From Pantoea deleyi (GTDB lineage: Bacteria; Pseudomonadota; Gammaproteobacteria; Enterobacterales; Enterobacteriaceae), in contig NZ_CP071405.1 in assembly GCF_022647325.1 (NCBI RefSeq), positions 620,001-684,000 of the forward strand: a stretch of 64,000 nucleotides of DNA. Reading direction: 5' to 3'. The notes beneath the pieces are model-generated. The model saw nothing but the letters and a program-made list of their open reading frames with translations, searched no databases and was not told the origin of the DNA. Positions 31,730-43,962 of the stretch are shown here, piece after piece. Made by a program: the position numbers and the translations under genes. Positions within the stretch are counted from its first letter, which is position 1. Each line of letters begins with the position of its first letter.

Positions 31730-33475
31730 TTATTTTCTGGCGAACGCCTGGCTGAGCGTCCAGAGCTCACGGCGCTCATCGGCGGTAAGTCCCTGGATAC
31801 GTTCACGCGCAATCAGGAACTCCAGTCGCTCTTCAAGCGCAGAATCATAGATGCTGGCCAGCGAGTCCTGAAACACCGCTTCGGCTTCCTCATCTACTAT
31901 CATGTGGTTCCAGATCGCCAGCGTTTCAAGCGTCTGACTAAAATTTGTCCCGCGATATAACTCTAGTAGCTGCCCGGTGGTCAATCCAGGATTCTCGTTA
32001 CAACGGCCCACTAACTCGATAAAGAGCGGCAGGCCCGGCATTTTCGACTCAGACAGGCCATCCAGCGAGGGCACCATCGAGGCCAGCTGCGGATTCTGCA
32101 CCAGCAGGGCGATAAGCACGCGCATGGTCGTCCGTTTAAGCGGTGGCGCGACCGGCGCAGCACCGCTGGCAGCCTGCTTCGGCATCAGCTTTTCAAGCTG
32201 ATTGTCATCGAGGATCCCCAGCTTGTTCCCCAGCTCCTGACGCATGTAAATACGCAGGGTCTCGCCGGGGATCTGGGTAATCAGCGGTAAAGCCAGCGTG
32301 CTCAGGCGCGCTTTTCCGTCGCGTGAGCTCAGATCCACCTGCGGCAGCAGGCTATCAAATAAAAACGAAGAGAGCGGCATCGCCTGCTCCATCCTCGCTT
32401 CGAAGGCGGCTTTACCCTCTTTGCGTACCAGCGTATCCGGGTCTTCACCATCGGGTAAAAACATAAAGCGTAGCTGACGACCATCATTCATGTAAGGCAA
32501 TGCGGTCTCAAGGGCACGCCATGCGGCTTCGCGGCCAGCGCGGTCGCCGTCGTAACAGCAGATGACCGTATCGGTGCTGCGAAACAGCAACTGAATGTGT
32601 TCAGCGGTGGTGGAGGTGCCTAAGGACGCGACCGCATAATCTATGCCGTACTGCGCCAGCGCCACCACGTCCATGTATCCTTCAACCACAAGCAGGCGGG
32701 CAGGTTCAGGATGGTTCTTGACCGCTTCATAAAGGCCATAGAGCTGGCGGCCTTTATGGAAAATGGGTGTTTCCGGCGAGTTCAGATACTTCGGCGTTTC
32801 GTTACTCAGTACCCGGCCGCCAAAACCGATGACGCGGCCTCGCTTATCGCGAATCGGAAACATGATGCGGTCGCGAAACCGGTCATAGGTCCGGCCTTTG
32901 TCATTGCTGACCAGCATGCCCGCTTCCATCAATGACTCGCGATCTTCCGTCTGCTTACCGAAACGTTTGAGAACGTTATCCCAGCCGGCAGGCGCGTAAC
33001 CGATAGCGAAATGACTGATGACGTCGGCGCTCAGGCCGCGACGGTCGAGATAGTCGCGTGCAGGCTGTGCGCTGGACTGCTGCAGACCCTGCTGATAAAA
33101 GCCGTTCAGGCTCTCCATCAGCTGGTACAGGCTCTGGCGCTGATGGCGTTCCATCTGGCTCGGCCCGCTGCCTGCTTCGTAAGGCACGTCTAAACCGTGG
33201 GAAGTGGCTAACTCTTCAATCGTTTCAACAAACTCCAGTCGGTCGAAGTTCATTAAAAAGTCGATAGCGTTACCGTGGGCACCACAGCCGAAACAGTGAT
33301 AGAACTGCTTTTCGCCGTTTACGGTGAAGGAGGGCGTTTTTTCATTATGGAAAGGACAGCACGCATGGAAATTCTTACCCTGCTTTTTCAGCTTAACGCG
33401 GGCATCGATAAGATCCACGATATCCGTGCGGGCAAGTAAATCGTTGATAAATACGCGTGGAATTCGTCCAGCCAT
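31730..33475 (-). CDS. dnaG: DNA primase
   Basis: 581 aa. The N-terminal CHC2 zinc ribbon (CPFHNEKTPSF and CFGCGAHG, about residues 40-67) recognises template, the central TOPRIM domain (LLVVEGYMDVVALAQYG and CYDGDRAGREAAWRALE) makes RNA primers, and the C-terminal helical domain binds DnaB. Middle gene of rpsU-dnaG-rpoD; low expression is usual owing to the upstream terminator. Confidence 0.98.
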   Translation of the reverse strand: MAGRIPRVFINDLLARTDIVDLIDARVKLKKQGKNFHACCPFHNEKTPSFTVNGEKQFYHCFGCGAHGNAIDFLMNFDRLEFVETIEELATSHGLDVPYEAGSGPSQMERHQRQSLYQLMESLNGFYQQGLQQSSAQPARDYLDRRGLSADVISHFAIGYAPAGWDNVLKRFGKQTEDRESLMEAGMLVSNDKGRTYDRFRDRIMFPIRDKRGRVIGFGGRVLSNETPKYLNSPETPIFHKGRQLYGLYEAVKNHPEPARLLVVEGYMDVVALAQYGIDYAVASLGTSTTAEHIQLLFRSTDTVICCYDGDRAGREAAWRALETALPYMNDGRQLRFMFLPDGEDPDTLVRKEGKAAFEARMEQAMPLSSFLFDSLLPQVDLSSRDGKARLSTLALPLITQIPGETLRIYMRQELGNKLGILDDNQLEKLMPKQAASGAAPVAPPLKRTTMRVLIALLVQNPQLASMVPSLDGLSESKMPGLPLFIELVGRCNENPGLTTGQLLELYRGTNFSQTLETLAIWNHMIVDEEAEAVFQDSLASIYDSALEERLEFLIARERIQGLTADERRELWTLSQAFARK

Positions 33476-33509
33476 ACGCCCCAGATTTTCAGCTCATAAA
33501 CGGCAACAA

Positions 33510-33536
33510 GCCGCGCTTCCTTTCGGAAAGCACGGC
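33510..33536 (-). terminator. rpsU-dnaG terminator (partial)
   Basis: On the minus strand GCCGTGCTTTCC pairs with GGAAGCGCGGC around GAAA, followed by TTGTTG. It corresponds to the attenuating terminator known between rpsU and dnaG in E. coli, which lets S21 be made in excess over primase. Confidence 0.75.
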
Positions 33537-33593
33537 CTTTTACTTGACTCTGTCTGCGTGAATCACGCAATGGAGGCGAACCTCCGGAACGAC

Positions 33594-34037
<444 letters not shown>

Positions 34038-34086
34038 TCATCCCATTGCTGTGATAAACTGCGCGCCGCAAGAATGAGGTGATGCA

Positions 34087-35100
34087 ATGCGAATTCTGGG
34101 TATTGAAACATCGTGCGATGAAACCGGCATCGCAATCTATGACGATGAGGCCGGATTACTGGCAAACCAACTCTACAGCCAGGTAAAACTGCATGCCGAC
34201 TACGGCGGTGTGGTGCCGGAACTGGCCTCACGTGATCACGTGCGGAAAACCGTGCCGCTGATTCAGGCGGCGCTGAAAGAGGCGAATCTGACGCCGCAGC
34301 AGATCGACGCGGTGGCGTACACCGCCGGGCCGGGGCTGGTCGGTGCGCTGCTGGTCGGCGCAACCATTGGCCGCGCGCTGGCGTTTGCCTGGAAAGTGCC
34401 TGCCGTGCCGGTTCACCATATGGAAGGCCACCTGCTGGCGCCGATGCTGGAAGAGAATCCACCGGAATTTCCGTTTGTGGCGCTGCTGGTGTCGGGCGGA
34501 CATACACAGCTGATTGGCGTCACCGGCGTCGGTGAATATGAACTGCTGGGCGAATCGATCGACGATGCTGCGGGTGAAGCGTTCGACAAAACGGCGAAGC
34601 TGCTGGGGCTGGATTATCCGGGCGGGCCGATGCTGTCGAAGATGGCGCAGCAGGGGACGGCAGGGCGCTTTACCTTCCCGCGCCCGATGACCGACCGTCC
34701 GGGGCTGGATTTCAGCTTCTCCGGCCTGAAAACCTTTGCCGCCAATACCATCCGCGCCAATCCTGACGACGAGCAGACCCGCGCAGACATCGCCCGCGCC
34801 TTTGAAGATGCGGTGGTGGATACGCTGTCGATCAAGTGTAAGCGTGCGCTGGATCAGACCGGCTTTAAGCGTCTGGTGATTGCGGGAGGCGTCAGCGCCA
34901 ACCGCACGCTGCGTGAGCAGATGGCGGTCATGATGCAGAAGCGTGGCGGTGAAGTCTTCTACGCCCGTCCGGCGTTCTGTACCGATAACGGTGCGATGAT
35001 CGCGTATGCGGGCATGGTGCGGTTAAAAGGCGGTACGCGCGGCGAGCTGAGTGTCAGTGTGCGACCACGCTGGCCGCTGGCAGAACTGCCTGCTATCTGA
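34087..35100 (+). CDS. tsaD: tRNA N6-threonylcarbamoyladenosine transferase subunit
   Basis: 337 aa. Transfers threonylcarbamoyl to A37 of ANN-reading tRNAs together with TsaB/TsaE. The metal-binding HHMEGHL motif (about residues 110-116) and the ASKHA blocks [25 protein letters not shown] and [13 protein letters not shown] are present. ATG 34087 has GAGG upstream. Divergent from rpsU. Confidence 0.98.
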   Translation: MRILGIETSCDETGIAIYDDEAGLLANQLYSQVKLHADYGGVVPELASRDHVRKTVPLIQAALKEANLTPQQIDAVAYTAGPGLVGALLVGATIGRALAFAWKVPAVPVHHMEGHLLAPMLEENPPEFPFVALLVSGGHTQLIGVTGVGEYELLGESIDDAAGEAFDKTAKLLGLDYPGGPMLSKMAQQGTAGRFTFPRPMTDRPGLDFSFSGLKTFAANTIRANPDDEQTRADIARAFEDAVVDTLSIKCKRALDQTGFKRLVIAGGVSANRTLREQMAVMMQKRGGEVFYARPAFCTDNGAMIAYAGMVRLKGGTRGELSVSVRPRWPLAELPAI

Positions 35101-35172
35101 GGATCGGCTTTCACGCGGCTGTCCGCAACGGATAAGCGCAACGCGCGGAAAATCGGATCAGAAGAGAAATGC

Positions 35173-35202
35173 AACGCCTGGCGAAAAACGTCAGGCGTTT
35201 TC
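35173..35202 (+). terminator. Terminator after tsaD
   Basis: AACGCCTG/CAGGCGTT stem with extra CG pair and TTTTC tail, about 70 bp after tsaD. Confidence 0.85.
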
Positions 35203-35312
35203 ATCTCAGGCAACGCGCGGGTCCGGTTACGGGGTGCGCGGCTTTTGCCTCCTGCCAGACTGCCCCTGATTTCTGTTCAGGCATGGCCACACACCACCGC
35301 TTATCTGCAACG

Positions 35313-35918
35313 TTACGGCTGCGATTTCTTCTTACGCTTCCAGATCTTGCCTTCCTGTCCCCGCCACAGCCGCTGAATATTGTCGTGATGACGCAGCAGG
35401 ATCAGGCAGGAGAGCATGGACACCGGGAAGGTAAACTGCGGTTTGAACCACCAGACGTAGAAGGGAGCGATCAGTGCGCTGACAATCGCGCCCAGCGAGG
35501 AGTAGCCACTCAGTAACACCGTCAGCAGCCAGGTGCCGGTCACCAGACCGGTCAGGTCCCAGCCAATTGGCGCAATAGCACCGAACGCCGTCGCCACCCC
35601 TTTGCCACCGCGGAAGTGAAAGAAGACCGGATAGATGTGACCCAGACAGGCGGCAATCGCCGTCAGACCAAGATAGAACGGCGTCACGTGCATCAGGTAC
35701 GCCAGCCAGACCGGCACCATCCCTTTCAGCACATCAAACACGAGTACGCTGGCGGCGGCGCCTTTACCGCCCAGACGCAGGACGTTGGTGGCGCCCGGAT
35801 TACCGGAACCCTGTGTGCGGGGATCGGGCAGGCCTGCGAGTTTGCAGACCAGAATCGCACTGGAAATCGAGCCGCAAAGATACGCGAAAATAATCATACC
35901 AAGCGCGAAAGCACTCAT
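35313..35918 (-). CDS. plsY: Acyl-phosphate:glycerol-3-phosphate acyltransferase
   Basis: 201 aa inner-membrane enzyme that makes lysophosphatidate from acyl-phosphate. Conserved loops are [34 protein letters not shown] and [12 protein letters not shown], with about five membrane helices and a basic end. Divergent from folB. Confidence 0.97.
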   Translation of the reverse strand: MSAFALGMIIFAYLCGSISSAILVCKLAGLPDPRTQGSGNPGATNVLRLGGKGAAASVLVFDVLKGMVPVWLAYLMHVTPFYLGLTAIAACLGHIYPVFFHFRGGKGVATAFGAIAPIGWDLTGLVTGTWLLTVLLSGYSSLGAIVSALIAPFYVWWFKPQFTFPVSMLSCLILLRHHDNIQRLWRGQEGKIWKRKKKSQP

Positions 35919-36026
35919 AACACCGTACCGTTCCCTTTAGGGTCGTTTTGATCTCATCAACCGTGGATAATACGCATAATCCGCCGGAAGTGGTATCCGG
36001 CTCAGCCAAAAACAGAGACTCTCATC

Positions 36027-36386
36027 ATGGATATCGTATTTATAGAACAACTCACGGTGTTCACCACCATTGGCGTTTACGACTGGGAACAGGGCATCCA
36101 GCAGAAGCTGGTGCTCGATGTCGAAATGGCCTGGGATAACCGTCAGGCGGCCCGCAGCGACGACGTCAGCGACTGCCTCAGCTATGCCGATGTCGCATCG
36201 GCGATCCTGACCCATCTGAACGGCAGCCGTTTTGCGCTGGTGGAGCGGGTCGCTGAAGAAATCGCGGATCTGTTGATGAACCGTTTCAGTTCGCCTGGCG
36301 TGCGTATAAAGGTCAGCAAACCGGGCGCGGTGGCCCAGGCGGCGCAGGTTGGCGTGCGAATTGAGCGCGGGACTATTCCTAAATAA
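36027..36386 (+). CDS. folB: Dihydroneopterin aldolase/epimerase
   Basis: 119 aa, folate pathway. Family features: FIEQLTVFTTIGVYDWEQ with the catalytic Glu in YDWE, DCLSYADV, VERVAEEIADLLM and the C-terminal IKVSKPGAV with catalytic Lys. Followed by a terminator. Confidence 0.97.
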   Translation: MDIVFIEQLTVFTTIGVYDWEQGIQQKLVLDVEMAWDNRQAARSDDVSDCLSYADVASAILTHLNGSRFALVERVAEEIADLLMNRFSSPGVRIKVSKPGAVAQAAQVGVRIERGTIPK

Positions 36387-36515
36387 TCTGGATGTGATTG
36401 CCATCACAATGAAACCAAACCAAATTACTGTCTGTCATAGCGTGAGCCGTTTCGTTACAGCAGGCGAAAAAGGGCAGAACCTTAAGGTTTAATTCAGGCT
36501 GGGCGCGGCATATTT

Positions 36516-36545
36516 AAGGCGATAGCAACGGGCTACCGCCTTTTT
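36516..36545 (+). terminator. Terminator between folB and uppP
   Basis: AAGGCG-A-TAGC pairs with GCTA-C-CGCCTT (one mismatch) around AACGG, followed by TTT. Ends folB transcription. Confidence 0.8.
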
Positions 36546-36577
36546 AATGGTTTTGAAACAGATAGAGGGAACATTTG

Positions 36578-37396
36578 ATGGCAGATATTCATCAGCTTTG
36601 GGTTGCTGCAATCCTGGGCATTGTGGAAGGGCTGACCGAGTTTTTACCGGTCTCTTCCACCGGCCACATGATTATAGTGGGTCACCTGCTGGGCTTTGAG
36701 GGTGAAAAAGCCGAGACCTTTGAAGTGGTAATCCAGTTAGGTTCGATTCTGGCCGTCGTGGTGATGTTCTGGCGTCGTCTGTTTGGCCTGATCGGCATCC
36801 ATTTTGGTGAAGTCAGACACGAAGGTGTGGGTACCGGACGTCTGTCGCTGATCCACATCCTGCTGGGGATGATTCCGGCGGTGGTGATCGGTCTGGTGCT
36901 GCACGATCAGATTAAAACCCTGTTTAACCCGATTAACGTGATGTACGCCCTGGTGGTCGGTGGTGTGCTGCTGCTGGCGGCGGAATTCCTCAAGCCTAAA
37001 CAGCCGAAAGCGGTAGGCGTCGATGACATCACCTATCGCCAGGCGTTTATGATTGGCTGTTTCCAGTGCCTGGCGCTGTGGCCGGGCTTCTCCCGCTCCG
37101 GTGCCACCATCTCTGGCGGGATGCTGATGGGCGTGAGCCGCTACGCCGCGTCCGAGTTCTCCTTCATCCTGGCGGTGCCGATGATGATGGGGGCCACCGT
37201 ACTGGATCTCTATAAGAGTATCGGCTTCCTGACGATGGCAGACTTCCCGATGTTCGCCGTGGGCTTTGTCACGGCGTTTATCGTGGCGATGATTGCGATT
37301 AAAGTCTTCCTGGAGCTGATCAAGCGCATCTCCTTTGTCTCGTTCGCCATCTACCGCTTTATCGTGGCGGCTGCGGTTTACGCGCTCTTCATGTAA
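36578..37396 (+). CDS. uppP: Undecaprenyl-diphosphatase
   Basis: 272 aa inner-membrane enzyme (BacA) recycling the peptidoglycan lipid carrier; high levels give bacitracin resistance. Active-site segments [20 protein letters not shown] and [15 protein letters not shown] are intact. ATG 36578 with GAGGGA upstream was chosen over TTG 36575. Confidence 0.98.
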   Translation: MADIHQLWVAAILGIVEGLTEFLPVSSTGHMIIVGHLLGFEGEKAETFEVVIQLGSILAVVVMFWRRLFGLIGIHFGEVRHEGVGTGRLSLIHILLGMIPAVVIGLVLHDQIKTLFNPINVMYALVVGGVLLLAAEFLKPKQPKAVGVDDITYRQAFMIGCFQCLALWPGFSRSGATISGGMLMGVSRYAASEFSFILAVPMMMGATVLDLYKSIGFLTMADFPMFAVGFVTAFIVAMIAIKVFLELIKRISFVSFAIYRFIVAAAVYALFM

Positions 37397-37402
37397 ACCT
37401 CA

Positions 37403-37427
37403 GGGCAGCCTGCTAGTCAGGTTGCCC
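37403..37427. terminator. Hairpin between convergent uppP and cca
   Basis: GGGCAGCCTG pairs with CAGGTTGCCC (one G-U) and overlaps the cca stop. No T-run, so a weak terminator. Confidence 0.4.
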
Positions 37428-38645
37428 GAACGCCAGACCCTGCGCAACGGCCGTTATGCGCCGTCGCGTTAACTCCTCCCGAACTTCCGCCCCTTTGAAG
37501 CCCGCCTCGATCACCGCTTTCGTCGGCACCGCCTGAGCCAGGGCAAACGCCCGTCGCAGATAGTCGCCCTGCGGATAGGCCATGCTCTCCAGTCCGGCGC
37601 GTCCGCGCGCATCCGCTTCGCTGGTCAGCGCCATCTGCTCAACACGCTGCGGCTTACGCCAGGCATCGATCCGGTCAAACAGCCCCACCAGCGACGCCGG
37701 AGATTGCCGCTCAATGGTGTGCACGATGTCGTGAAACTCGGTGACGATCAGCGCCAGGTCACGCATCGCATTCGGCACGCGCAGCCGCTGGCAGAGCGCC
37801 GCGACCAGCGGCACGCCGGCCAGACCGTGACCGTGATGGCTGGGCCACAGCGCGGGCGGCGTCAGCGCCTTGCCGACATCATGGAACAGCGTGGCGAAGC
37901 GCACATCAATCTCCCCGGAGAGGGCGGCCGCCATCGCGAGCGTCATCAGCGTGTGTACGCCGGTATCGATCTCCGGATGCCAGCGGATCGGCGCAGGCAC
38001 GCCAAACAGGTTATCCAGCTCCGGGAAGAGCACCTTCAGCGCACCGCAGTCCCGCAGCACCTGAAAATAGACCTGCGGATTGCGGCTGCCGAGCGCCTTT
38101 TCCGTCTCTTTCCAGACCCGTTCCGCAGTGAGATTCGACAGCTCGCCGCTCTCGGCCATCTGCTGCATCAGCTGCTGGGTTTCCGGGGCGATACGGAAGT
38201 TAAGGTGAGCAAAGCGCGCGGCAAAGCGGGCGACCCGCAGCACCCGCAGCGGATCTTCGCTGAAGGCGTCAGAGACGTGGCGCAGCAGGCGCAGCGCCAT
38301 GTCGCGCTGGCCATGATAAGGATCGACCAGGTCGCCGTTTTCATCCTGCGCGATCGCATTGATGGTCAGATCGCGGCGCTGCAGGTCCTGCTCCAGCGTC
38401 ACGTCGGGCGCAGACCAGGTCACAAACCCGGTGTAGCCTTTCCCGTTTTTCCGCTCGGTCCGCGCCAGCGCATACTCTTCGCGGCTTTTGGGATGCAGGA
38501 AAACGGGAAAATCACGACCGACCTGCTGGTAGCCCTGCTCAAGCATGGCCTCAGGCGTGGCGCCCGTCACCACCCAGTCTTTGTCTGTCACGGGCAGATT
38601 CAGCAGCGCATCGCGCACCGCACCGCCAACTAAAAACGTCTTCAC
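37413..38645 (-). CDS. cca: CCA-adding tRNA nucleotidyltransferase
   Basis: 410 aa (E. coli 412) from GTG 38645 with a GGAG site; the longer frame to 38708 adds non-homologous residues. Nucleotidyltransferase head [15 protein letters not shown] with DKDW catalytic acids, [22 protein letters not shown], and a C-terminal HD phosphohydrolase domain ([11 protein letters not shown]). Repairs tRNA 3' ends. Confidence 0.97.
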   Translation of the reverse strand: MKTFLVGGAVRDALLNLPVTDKDWVVTGATPEAMLEQGYQQVGRDFPVFLHPKSREEYALARTERKNGKGYTGFVTWSAPDVTLEQDLQRRDLTINAIAQDENGDLVDPYHGQRDMALRLLRHVSDAFSEDPLRVLRVARFAARFAHLNFRIAPETQQLMQQMAESGELSNLTAERVWKETEKALGSRNPQVYFQVLRDCGALKVLFPELDNLFGVPAPIRWHPEIDTGVHTLMTLAMAAALSGEIDVRFATLFHDVGKALTPPALWPSHHGHGLAGVPLVAALCQRLRVPNAMRDLALIVTEFHDIVHTIERQSPASLVGLFDRIDAWRKPQRVEQMALTSEADARGRAGLESMAYPQGDYLRRAFALAQAVPTKAVIEAGFKGAEVREELTRRRITAVAQGLAFGQPD

Positions 38646-38802
38646 GAAAACTCCAGAGAAAAAGAAATGACCTGCACGCCGGGCGTGTCCTGCGCCTGAA
38701 ATCGGCAATGCATCTCATTTCATTGTTGCACAGATTCCCCGGATTGCAGACATGCCAAAGGGGGGATCAGAAGATCCCCTGTTTCAATCCGGCGAAAGGG
38801 TG

Positions 38803-39423
38803 TCAGTTCATCCAGCGATCGCTTTTCTTGCGACGCGGCAGCATGTGCGGCAGCAACAGGCCCAGCAGCAGGCCGACGCCCAGCACGCCGCCGCCATACA
38901 TAAACCACTGCATGATGATGGTGCGCTGCTTGTCATCCAGCTGAACGTTCGCCGCGCTGACTTTCTTCTGCGCCACGATCAGCTCATTTTTCAGCTTCTG
39001 GTTTTCGCCTTTCAGGCCGTTGATCACGCCATCGCTGCTGGCGACTTTGTTCTGCATTTCTGCGGTGCGCTGGTTCCAGCTGTTGTCGATGTTATCCAGT
39101 TTCGCCGTCAGGTCTTTGACCTGCTGCTCAAGCTGCGGCACACGGGTACGCAGGCTCGGACTGGCGCTGAGCTGGGAGAGCGGGATCCAGGTCGTGCGGC
39201 CTTCTGAATCACGGATCTGGCCATAATGCGTGTCATTGTTGGTCTGCAGCAGCTGCACCTCTTCCCCGGCGTTCAGCTTACCGAGCAGGCGAAACTGGTC
39301 GCCCGGCCCGCTGCGGACCCAGGTCGAGAGTTCATCAGAAACGTAGCGTTTTTCGTCGGCATGGGCAGGTGCAAGGGTGCTGAGGGCCAGCAAAGTGAGT
39401 CCAGCAAGTGTGATTTTTTTCAT
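38803..39423 (-). CDS. ygiM: SH3-domain membrane-anchored protein YgiM
   Basis: 206 aa. Signal peptide MKKITLAGLTLLALSTLAPAHA, then a bacterial SH3 domain (STWVRSGPGDQFRLLGKLNAGEEVQLLQ), a coiled coil (LEQQVKDLTAKLDNIDN...QKLKNELIVAQKK) and a C-terminal membrane helix (FMYGGGVLGVGLLLGLLLP) with basic end. Periplasmic domain held in the inner membrane; role unknown. Confidence 0.93.
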   Translation of the reverse strand: MKKITLAGLTLLALSTLAPAHADEKRYVSDELSTWVRSGPGDQFRLLGKLNAGEEVQLLQTNNDTHYGQIRDSEGRTTWIPLSQLSASPSLRTRVPQLEQQVKDLTAKLDNIDNSWNQRTAEMQNKVASSDGVINGLKGENQKLKNELIVAQKKVSAANVQLDDKQRTIIMQWFMYGGGVLGVGLLLGLLLPHMLPRRKKSDRWMN

Positions 39424-39694
39424 TCGATTTCGTTTGGCTTAGTCTGACTAAAATTTACCGGCACAGTCTGGAGAGGCCTCACATAAATCTGAATGAGAAC
39501 TATCCTGGTCTCATGAGAGTGCGAAAAGGTCTGCGAAAGAACAAAGAAAGCAGAGACAGCGCGGCTTCTGTGCATTAATCTTCGCCTGATAACCCCTTGC
39601 CCTCCAGGCGACAGCGTAAGTAACCTGCTGATAATCGCCTGAAATATGCAGGAAACACCCTCTTAAGTGCCAGCGGCGTAGTGAATAAAAAATT

Positions 39695-41005
39695 ATGACC
39701 ATCGAAATCGAACTAAAGTTCATTGCAACATCACAGGCAGCCGGGAAACTGGCTGAACGACTCTCCACGCTGCCGCATCAGCATCAGGCTGCGCGCGAGC
39801 TGACCAACATCTATTTCGAAACCGACGATAACCAGCTGCGGCGCTGGGATATGGGATTACGCATCCGTGGCGTTGACCAGCGTTATGAGATGACGCTGAA
39901 AGCGGCGGGGCAGACGCTCGGCGGACTGCATCAGCGCCCGGAATATAATGTCGATCTCAGCGAGCCGGTGCTGGACATCGCGCGCCTGCCCGAGGCGATC
40001 TGGCCACCGGGCACCGACGTCGCGGCGCTGCAGCAGCGTTTACAGCCGCTGTTCACCACCCACTTTCAGCGCGAAGTCTGGCTGATTACCAGCGGCAACA
40101 GCGACATCGAAGTGGCCTTTGATCAGGGCGAAGTGACGGCGGGCGAGCTGAGCGAACCGCTGTGCGAGATCGAACTGGAGCTGAAACGCGGCGAACGCCA
40201 GGATCTGCTGGCTTTTGCGCAGGATCTGGTGGCGCTGGGTGGGCTGCGTATGGGGAACCTGAGCAAGGCGGCCCGCGGCTATCAGCTGGCGCAGGGCAAT
40301 CCGCCGCGCCAGATAGTGGCGTTTCCGCTGCTGAAGGCGGGTGCCAAAGCTACCGTCGAACAGGGCATGATCGCTGCGATGTCGGCGGGTCTCCAGCACT
40401 GGCAGTATCATGAAGAGGTCTGGCTGCGTGGCAATGCGGCGGCGCAGGATGCGGTGCGTGAAGCGCTGGATCTGCTGCGCCAGGCGTTCAGCCTGTTCGG
40501 TGCGCTGGTGCCACGCAAAGCCAGCAGCGCGCTGCGTCAGCAGCTGACCACCCTGGAAGAGACGCTGGTAAATGAAGAGCAGGAGGCGTCCGCGTTCTGC
40601 TTATCTTCTCTGTCGGTAGAGACGCAGCTGGCGCTGACGCACTGGCTGGCTGAATCGCAGTGGCGTCAGTGGGTTGACGCCAAAGGCGAGGCCAAGCTGC
40701 AGGGCTCCTTCAAGCGCTTCAGCGACATTATGCTGAGCCGCGTCAATGCCGATCTGCGCGAGACCTTCGCTACGGTCAGGCAGCCAAACGAATATCAGGA
40801 TAAGGCGACCCGGCTGGCGCGTCAGCTGCTGACGGTGCATCTGCTGGCCGGATCCTATCCCGCCGAAATCGTGATGGCCTGGCTCGAACCCTGGCAGCAA
40901 CTGCTTTCCGCCATCCACGAGAAGCAGTTGTCCGGTTTAGCCTGGCTGGCCACGCAGGCGCTGAAACAGTCACCATTCTGGCTCACCAGCGGCGCTGGCC
41001 GCTGA
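39695..41005 (+). CDS. ygiF: Inorganic triphosphatase (CYTH-CHAD)
   Basis: 436 aa. The N-terminal CYTH tunnel domain starts with the signature EIELKF (ExExK, about residues 3-8) and includes the acidic/basic pairs for triphosphate and Mg. The C-terminal helical CHAD domain follows from about residue 215. Cleaves inorganic triphosphate. Upstream of glnE, 34 bp apart, as in E. coli. Confidence 0.95.
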   Translation: MTIEIELKFIATSQAAGKLAERLSTLPHQHQAARELTNIYFETDDNQLRRWDMGLRIRGVDQRYEMTLKAAGQTLGGLHQRPEYNVDLSEPVLDIARLPEAIWPPGTDVAALQQRLQPLFTTHFQREVWLITSGNSDIEVAFDQGEVTAGELSEPLCEIELELKRGERQDLLAFAQDLVALGGLRMGNLSKAARGYQLAQGNPPRQIVAFPLLKAGAKATVEQGMIAAMSAGLQHWQYHEEVWLRGNAAAQDAVREALDLLRQAFSLFGALVPRKASSALRQQLTTLEETLVNEEQEASAFCLSSLSVETQLALTHWLAESQWRQWVDAKGEAKLQGSFKRFSDIMLSRVNADLRETFATVRQPNEYQDKATRLARQLLTVHLLAGSYPAEIVMAWLEPWQQLLSAIHEKQLSGLAWLATQALKQSPFWLTSGAGR

Positions 41006-41039
41006 CGGGCATTACGTCTTGCCATCTAAGGAGGGAGTT

Positions 41040-43892
41040 ATGTTGTCAGCACTTCCCGCGTTGCTTCGCGACCAGGCGGAAAAGGCCGCCCGACTGCTTG
41101 AGGTGCCGCTGAGTTCGCTCAGCGCGGAGCAGGCCGCCGGACTGGCGTTCAGCGATTTTGTTCTGGAAAACCTGCAACAACATCCCGACTGGTGGCAGAC
41201 GATGCGGGACCAGCCGCCTCAGCCCGACGAATATCAGCACTATCCGGAGTGGCTGAATCAGGCCCTGAGCGGCATCGACAGCGAAGCGGACCTGATGCGG
41301 GAGCTGCGGCTGTTTCGCCGCCGGATGCTGGTGCGTATCGCGTGGATGCAGGCGCTGCGGCACGCCACCACCGAACAGAGCCTGCAACAGCTCAGCCTGC
41401 TGGCCGAAGTGCTGATTAGCCGGGCGCGTGACTGGGTCTGGCAGGCGTGCTGCCAGGACTTTGGCACGCCCTGCAATGCGGAGGGCGAAGCGCAGCCGAT
41501 GCTGATCCTCGGCATGGGCAAGCTGGGCGGGGGAGAACTCAACTTCTCCTCTGACATCGACCTGATTTTTGCCTGGCCGGAGAATGGCACCACGCGCGGC
41601 GGAAGGCGCGAGCTGGACAACGCTCAGTTCTTCACCCGCATGGGCCAGCGGCTGATCAGGGTGCTGGATCAGCCCACAATGGATGGTTTTGTCTATCGGG
41701 TGGATATGCGGCTGCGGCCGTTCGGCGACAGTGGCCCGCTGGTGATGAGCTTTGCCGCGCTGGAAGATTACTATCAGGAGCAGGGTCGTGACTGGGAGCG
41801 CTACGCGATGGTGAAGGCGCGCCTGATGGGGGACGATCACGACCGCTGGAGCCTGGAGCTGCAGCAGATGCTGCGGCCCTTTGTCTATCGTCGCTATATC
41901 GATTTCAGCGTGATCCAGTCGCTGCGCAACATGAAAGGGATGATCAGCCGGGAGGTCCGGCGGCGCGGACTGAAAAACAATATCAAGCTGGGCGCAGGCG
42001 GCATCCGCGAAACCGAATTTATCGTGCAGGTGTTCCAGCTGATTCGTGGTGGGCGTGAGCGCTCACTTCAGTTACGCGCGCTGCTGCCGACGCTGGAGGC
42101 GATCAAAACCCTGGCACTGCTGCCAGCGGATCAGGTCGATGCGCTGCGCGAAGCCTATCTCTTCCTGCGACGGCTGGAAAACCTGCTGCAGAGTCTGGGC
42201 GACGAACAGACCCAGACCCTGCCGGAGGATGACCTGCATCGCGCACGGCTGGCGTGGGCGATGGCGTGCGCCGACTGGGCGGCGCTGATGACTCAGCTCG
42301 ACAGCCAGATGGCGGCGGTGCGGGCCATCTTTGATGAGCTGATTGGCGAAGACACCCCCGATATCGACGATCAGCGCGAGCTGGCAGAGTTTCAGGTGCT
42401 GTGGCAGGACCAGCTGGAGGATAACGAGCTGGCGCCGCTGGTGCCGCAGCTGAGCGACGATCACCGTCAGACGCTGCATCAGACGCTGGAGGCGTTTCGT
42501 CAGGATATCAACCGGCGCACCATCGGGCCGCGTGGCCGTCAGGCGCTGGATCAGCTGATGCCGCGCCTGCTGAGCGAGGTCTGCCCGCGTGACGATGCGG
42601 CGGTCACGCTCAGCCGCCTGACTCCGCTGCTGCTTGGTGTGCTGACGCGCAGTACCTATCTGGAGCTGCTGACCGAATATCACGGTGCGCTGCGCCACCT
42701 GATTCGCCTGTGCGCCGCCTCCCCGATGGTCGCCAGCCAGCTGGCACGCTATCCGCTGCTGCTGGATGAACTGCTCGATCCGGCCACGCTTTATCAGCCG
42801 ACCGCCACCGATGCCTACCGCGATGAGCTGCGGCAGTATCTGCTGCGCATCCCAGCGGAAGATGAAGAGCAGCAGCTGGAAGCGGTACGGCAGTTCAAGC
42901 AGGCACAGCATCTGCGGATTGCGGCTGCAGACATCGCCGGCACGCTGCCGGTAATGAAAGTCAGCGATCATCTTACCTGGCTGGCGGAGGCGATCATCGA
43001 ATCCGTGGTGCGTCAGGCGTGGCATATGATGGTGCAGCGCTACGGTCGTCCTTCGCATCTGGTCAATGAACATGAGCGCGGATTCGCGGTGCTGGGCTAC
43101 GGAAAACTGGGGGGCTGGGAGCTGGGTTACAGTTCCGACCTCGATCTGGTCTTCCTGCACGACTGCCCGGCCGATGCCGTGACCGAAGGGGAGCGCAGCA
43201 TCGATGGCCGTCAGTTCTATCTGCGCCTCGCCCAGCGCATCATGCATCTGTTCAGCACCCGCACCTCGTCCGGGATTCTCTATGAGGTCGATGCGCGGCT
43301 ACGTCCTTCCGGCGCAGCGGGGATGCTGGTCAGCACCTTTGAGGCGTTTGAGGAGTATCAGCGCAGTGAAGCCTGGGCCTGGGAGCATCAGGCGCTGGTT
43401 CGTGCGCGTGTGGTCTTTGGAGAAACGGCACTGAGCCAGCGTTTTAACGCGATCCGTCTGGCGATCCTCTCGCTGCCGCGTCCCGCCGGGGTTCTGCAGA
43501 CCGAAGTGCGCGAGATGCGTGAAAAGATGCGCGCTCACCTCAGCAACAAACACAAAGGCCGCTGGGATATTAAAGCCGACGAGGGCGGCATCACGGATAT
43601 TGAATTCATCGCCCAATATCTTGTCTTACGCTACGCCGCCGAGCAGCCGGCGCTGACGCGCTGGTCTGATAACGTGCGCATTTTTGAGCTGATGGCGACG
43701 TTTGAAAAAATGCCTGCCGATGAAGCGCAGGCCCTGACGCAGGCGTATGTGACGCTGCGCGACGCACTGCATCATCGCGCCCTGCAGGAACTGCCTGGCC
43801 ACGTTGAGCCAGAGGCGTTTGCAGCGGAGCGGCAGACAGTGCTGAACAGCTGGCAACGCTGGCTGGTCGCGCCGTCCTCTATCCTGGCGTGA
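41040..43892 (+). CDS. glnE: Glutamine synthetase adenylyltransferase/deadenylase
   Basis: 950 aa (E. coli 946). Two nucleotidyltransferase domains: the deadenylase with [20 protein letters not shown] (about residues 158-177) and the adenylylase with [20 protein letters not shown] (about 690), each followed by a GlnD-PII-type helical domain. It switches GlnA activity in response to PII and glutamine. ATG 41040 follows AAGGAGGGAG; the frame upstream to 41019 is not needed. Confidence 0.97.
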   Translation: MLSALPALLRDQAEKAARLLEVPLSSLSAEQAAGLAFSDFVLENLQQHPDWWQTMRDQPPQPDEYQHYPEWLNQALSGIDSEADLMRELRLFRRRMLVRIAWMQALRHATTEQSLQQLSLLAEVLISRARDWVWQACCQDFGTPCNAEGEAQPMLILGMGKLGGGELNFSSDIDLIFAWPENGTTRGGRRELDNAQFFTRMGQRLIRVLDQPTMDGFVYRVDMRLRPFGDSGPLVMSFAALEDYYQEQGRDWERYAMVKARLMGDDHDRWSLELQQMLRPFVYRRYIDFSVIQSLRNMKGMISREVRRRGLKNNIKLGAGGIRETEFIVQVFQLIRGGRERSLQLRALLPTLEAIKTLALLPADQVDALREAYLFLRRLENLLQSLGDEQTQTLPEDDLHRARLAWAMACADWAALMTQLDSQMAAVRAIFDELIGEDTPDIDDQRELAEFQVLWQDQLEDNELAPLVPQLSDDHRQTLHQTLEAFRQDINRRTIGPRGRQALDQLMPRLLSEVCPRDDAAVTLSRLTPLLLGVLTRSTYLELLTEYHGALRHLIRLCAASPMVASQLARYPLLLDELLDPATLYQPTATDAYRDELRQYLLRIPAEDEEQQLEAVRQFKQAQHLRIAAADIAGTLPVMKVSDHLTWLAEAIIESVVRQAWHMMVQRYGRPSHLVNEHERGFAVLGYGKLGGWELGYSSDLDLVFLHDCPADAVTEGERSIDGRQFYLRLAQRIMHLFSTRTSSGILYEVDARLRPSGAAGMLVSTFEAFEEYQRSEAWAWEHQALVRARVVFGETALSQRFNAIRLAILSLPRPAGVLQTEVREMREKMRAHLSNKHKGRWDIKADEGGITDIEFIAQYLVLRYAAEQPALTRWSDNVRIFELMATFEKMPADEAQALTQAYVTLRDALHHRALQELPGHVEPEAFAAERQTVLNSWQRWLVAPSSILA

Positions 43893-43962
43893 TGCTGATA
43901 GCACCATTCGCAACTGTGCTATCATCCGCGCACTATTTTTAATGCAGTCTGGAGTGTCTGGA

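Noticed and set aside
42072..43247. 391-aa minus-strand frame opposite glnE
   Set aside because: Antisense shadow rich in Gln/His/Arg from the codon bias of glnE.
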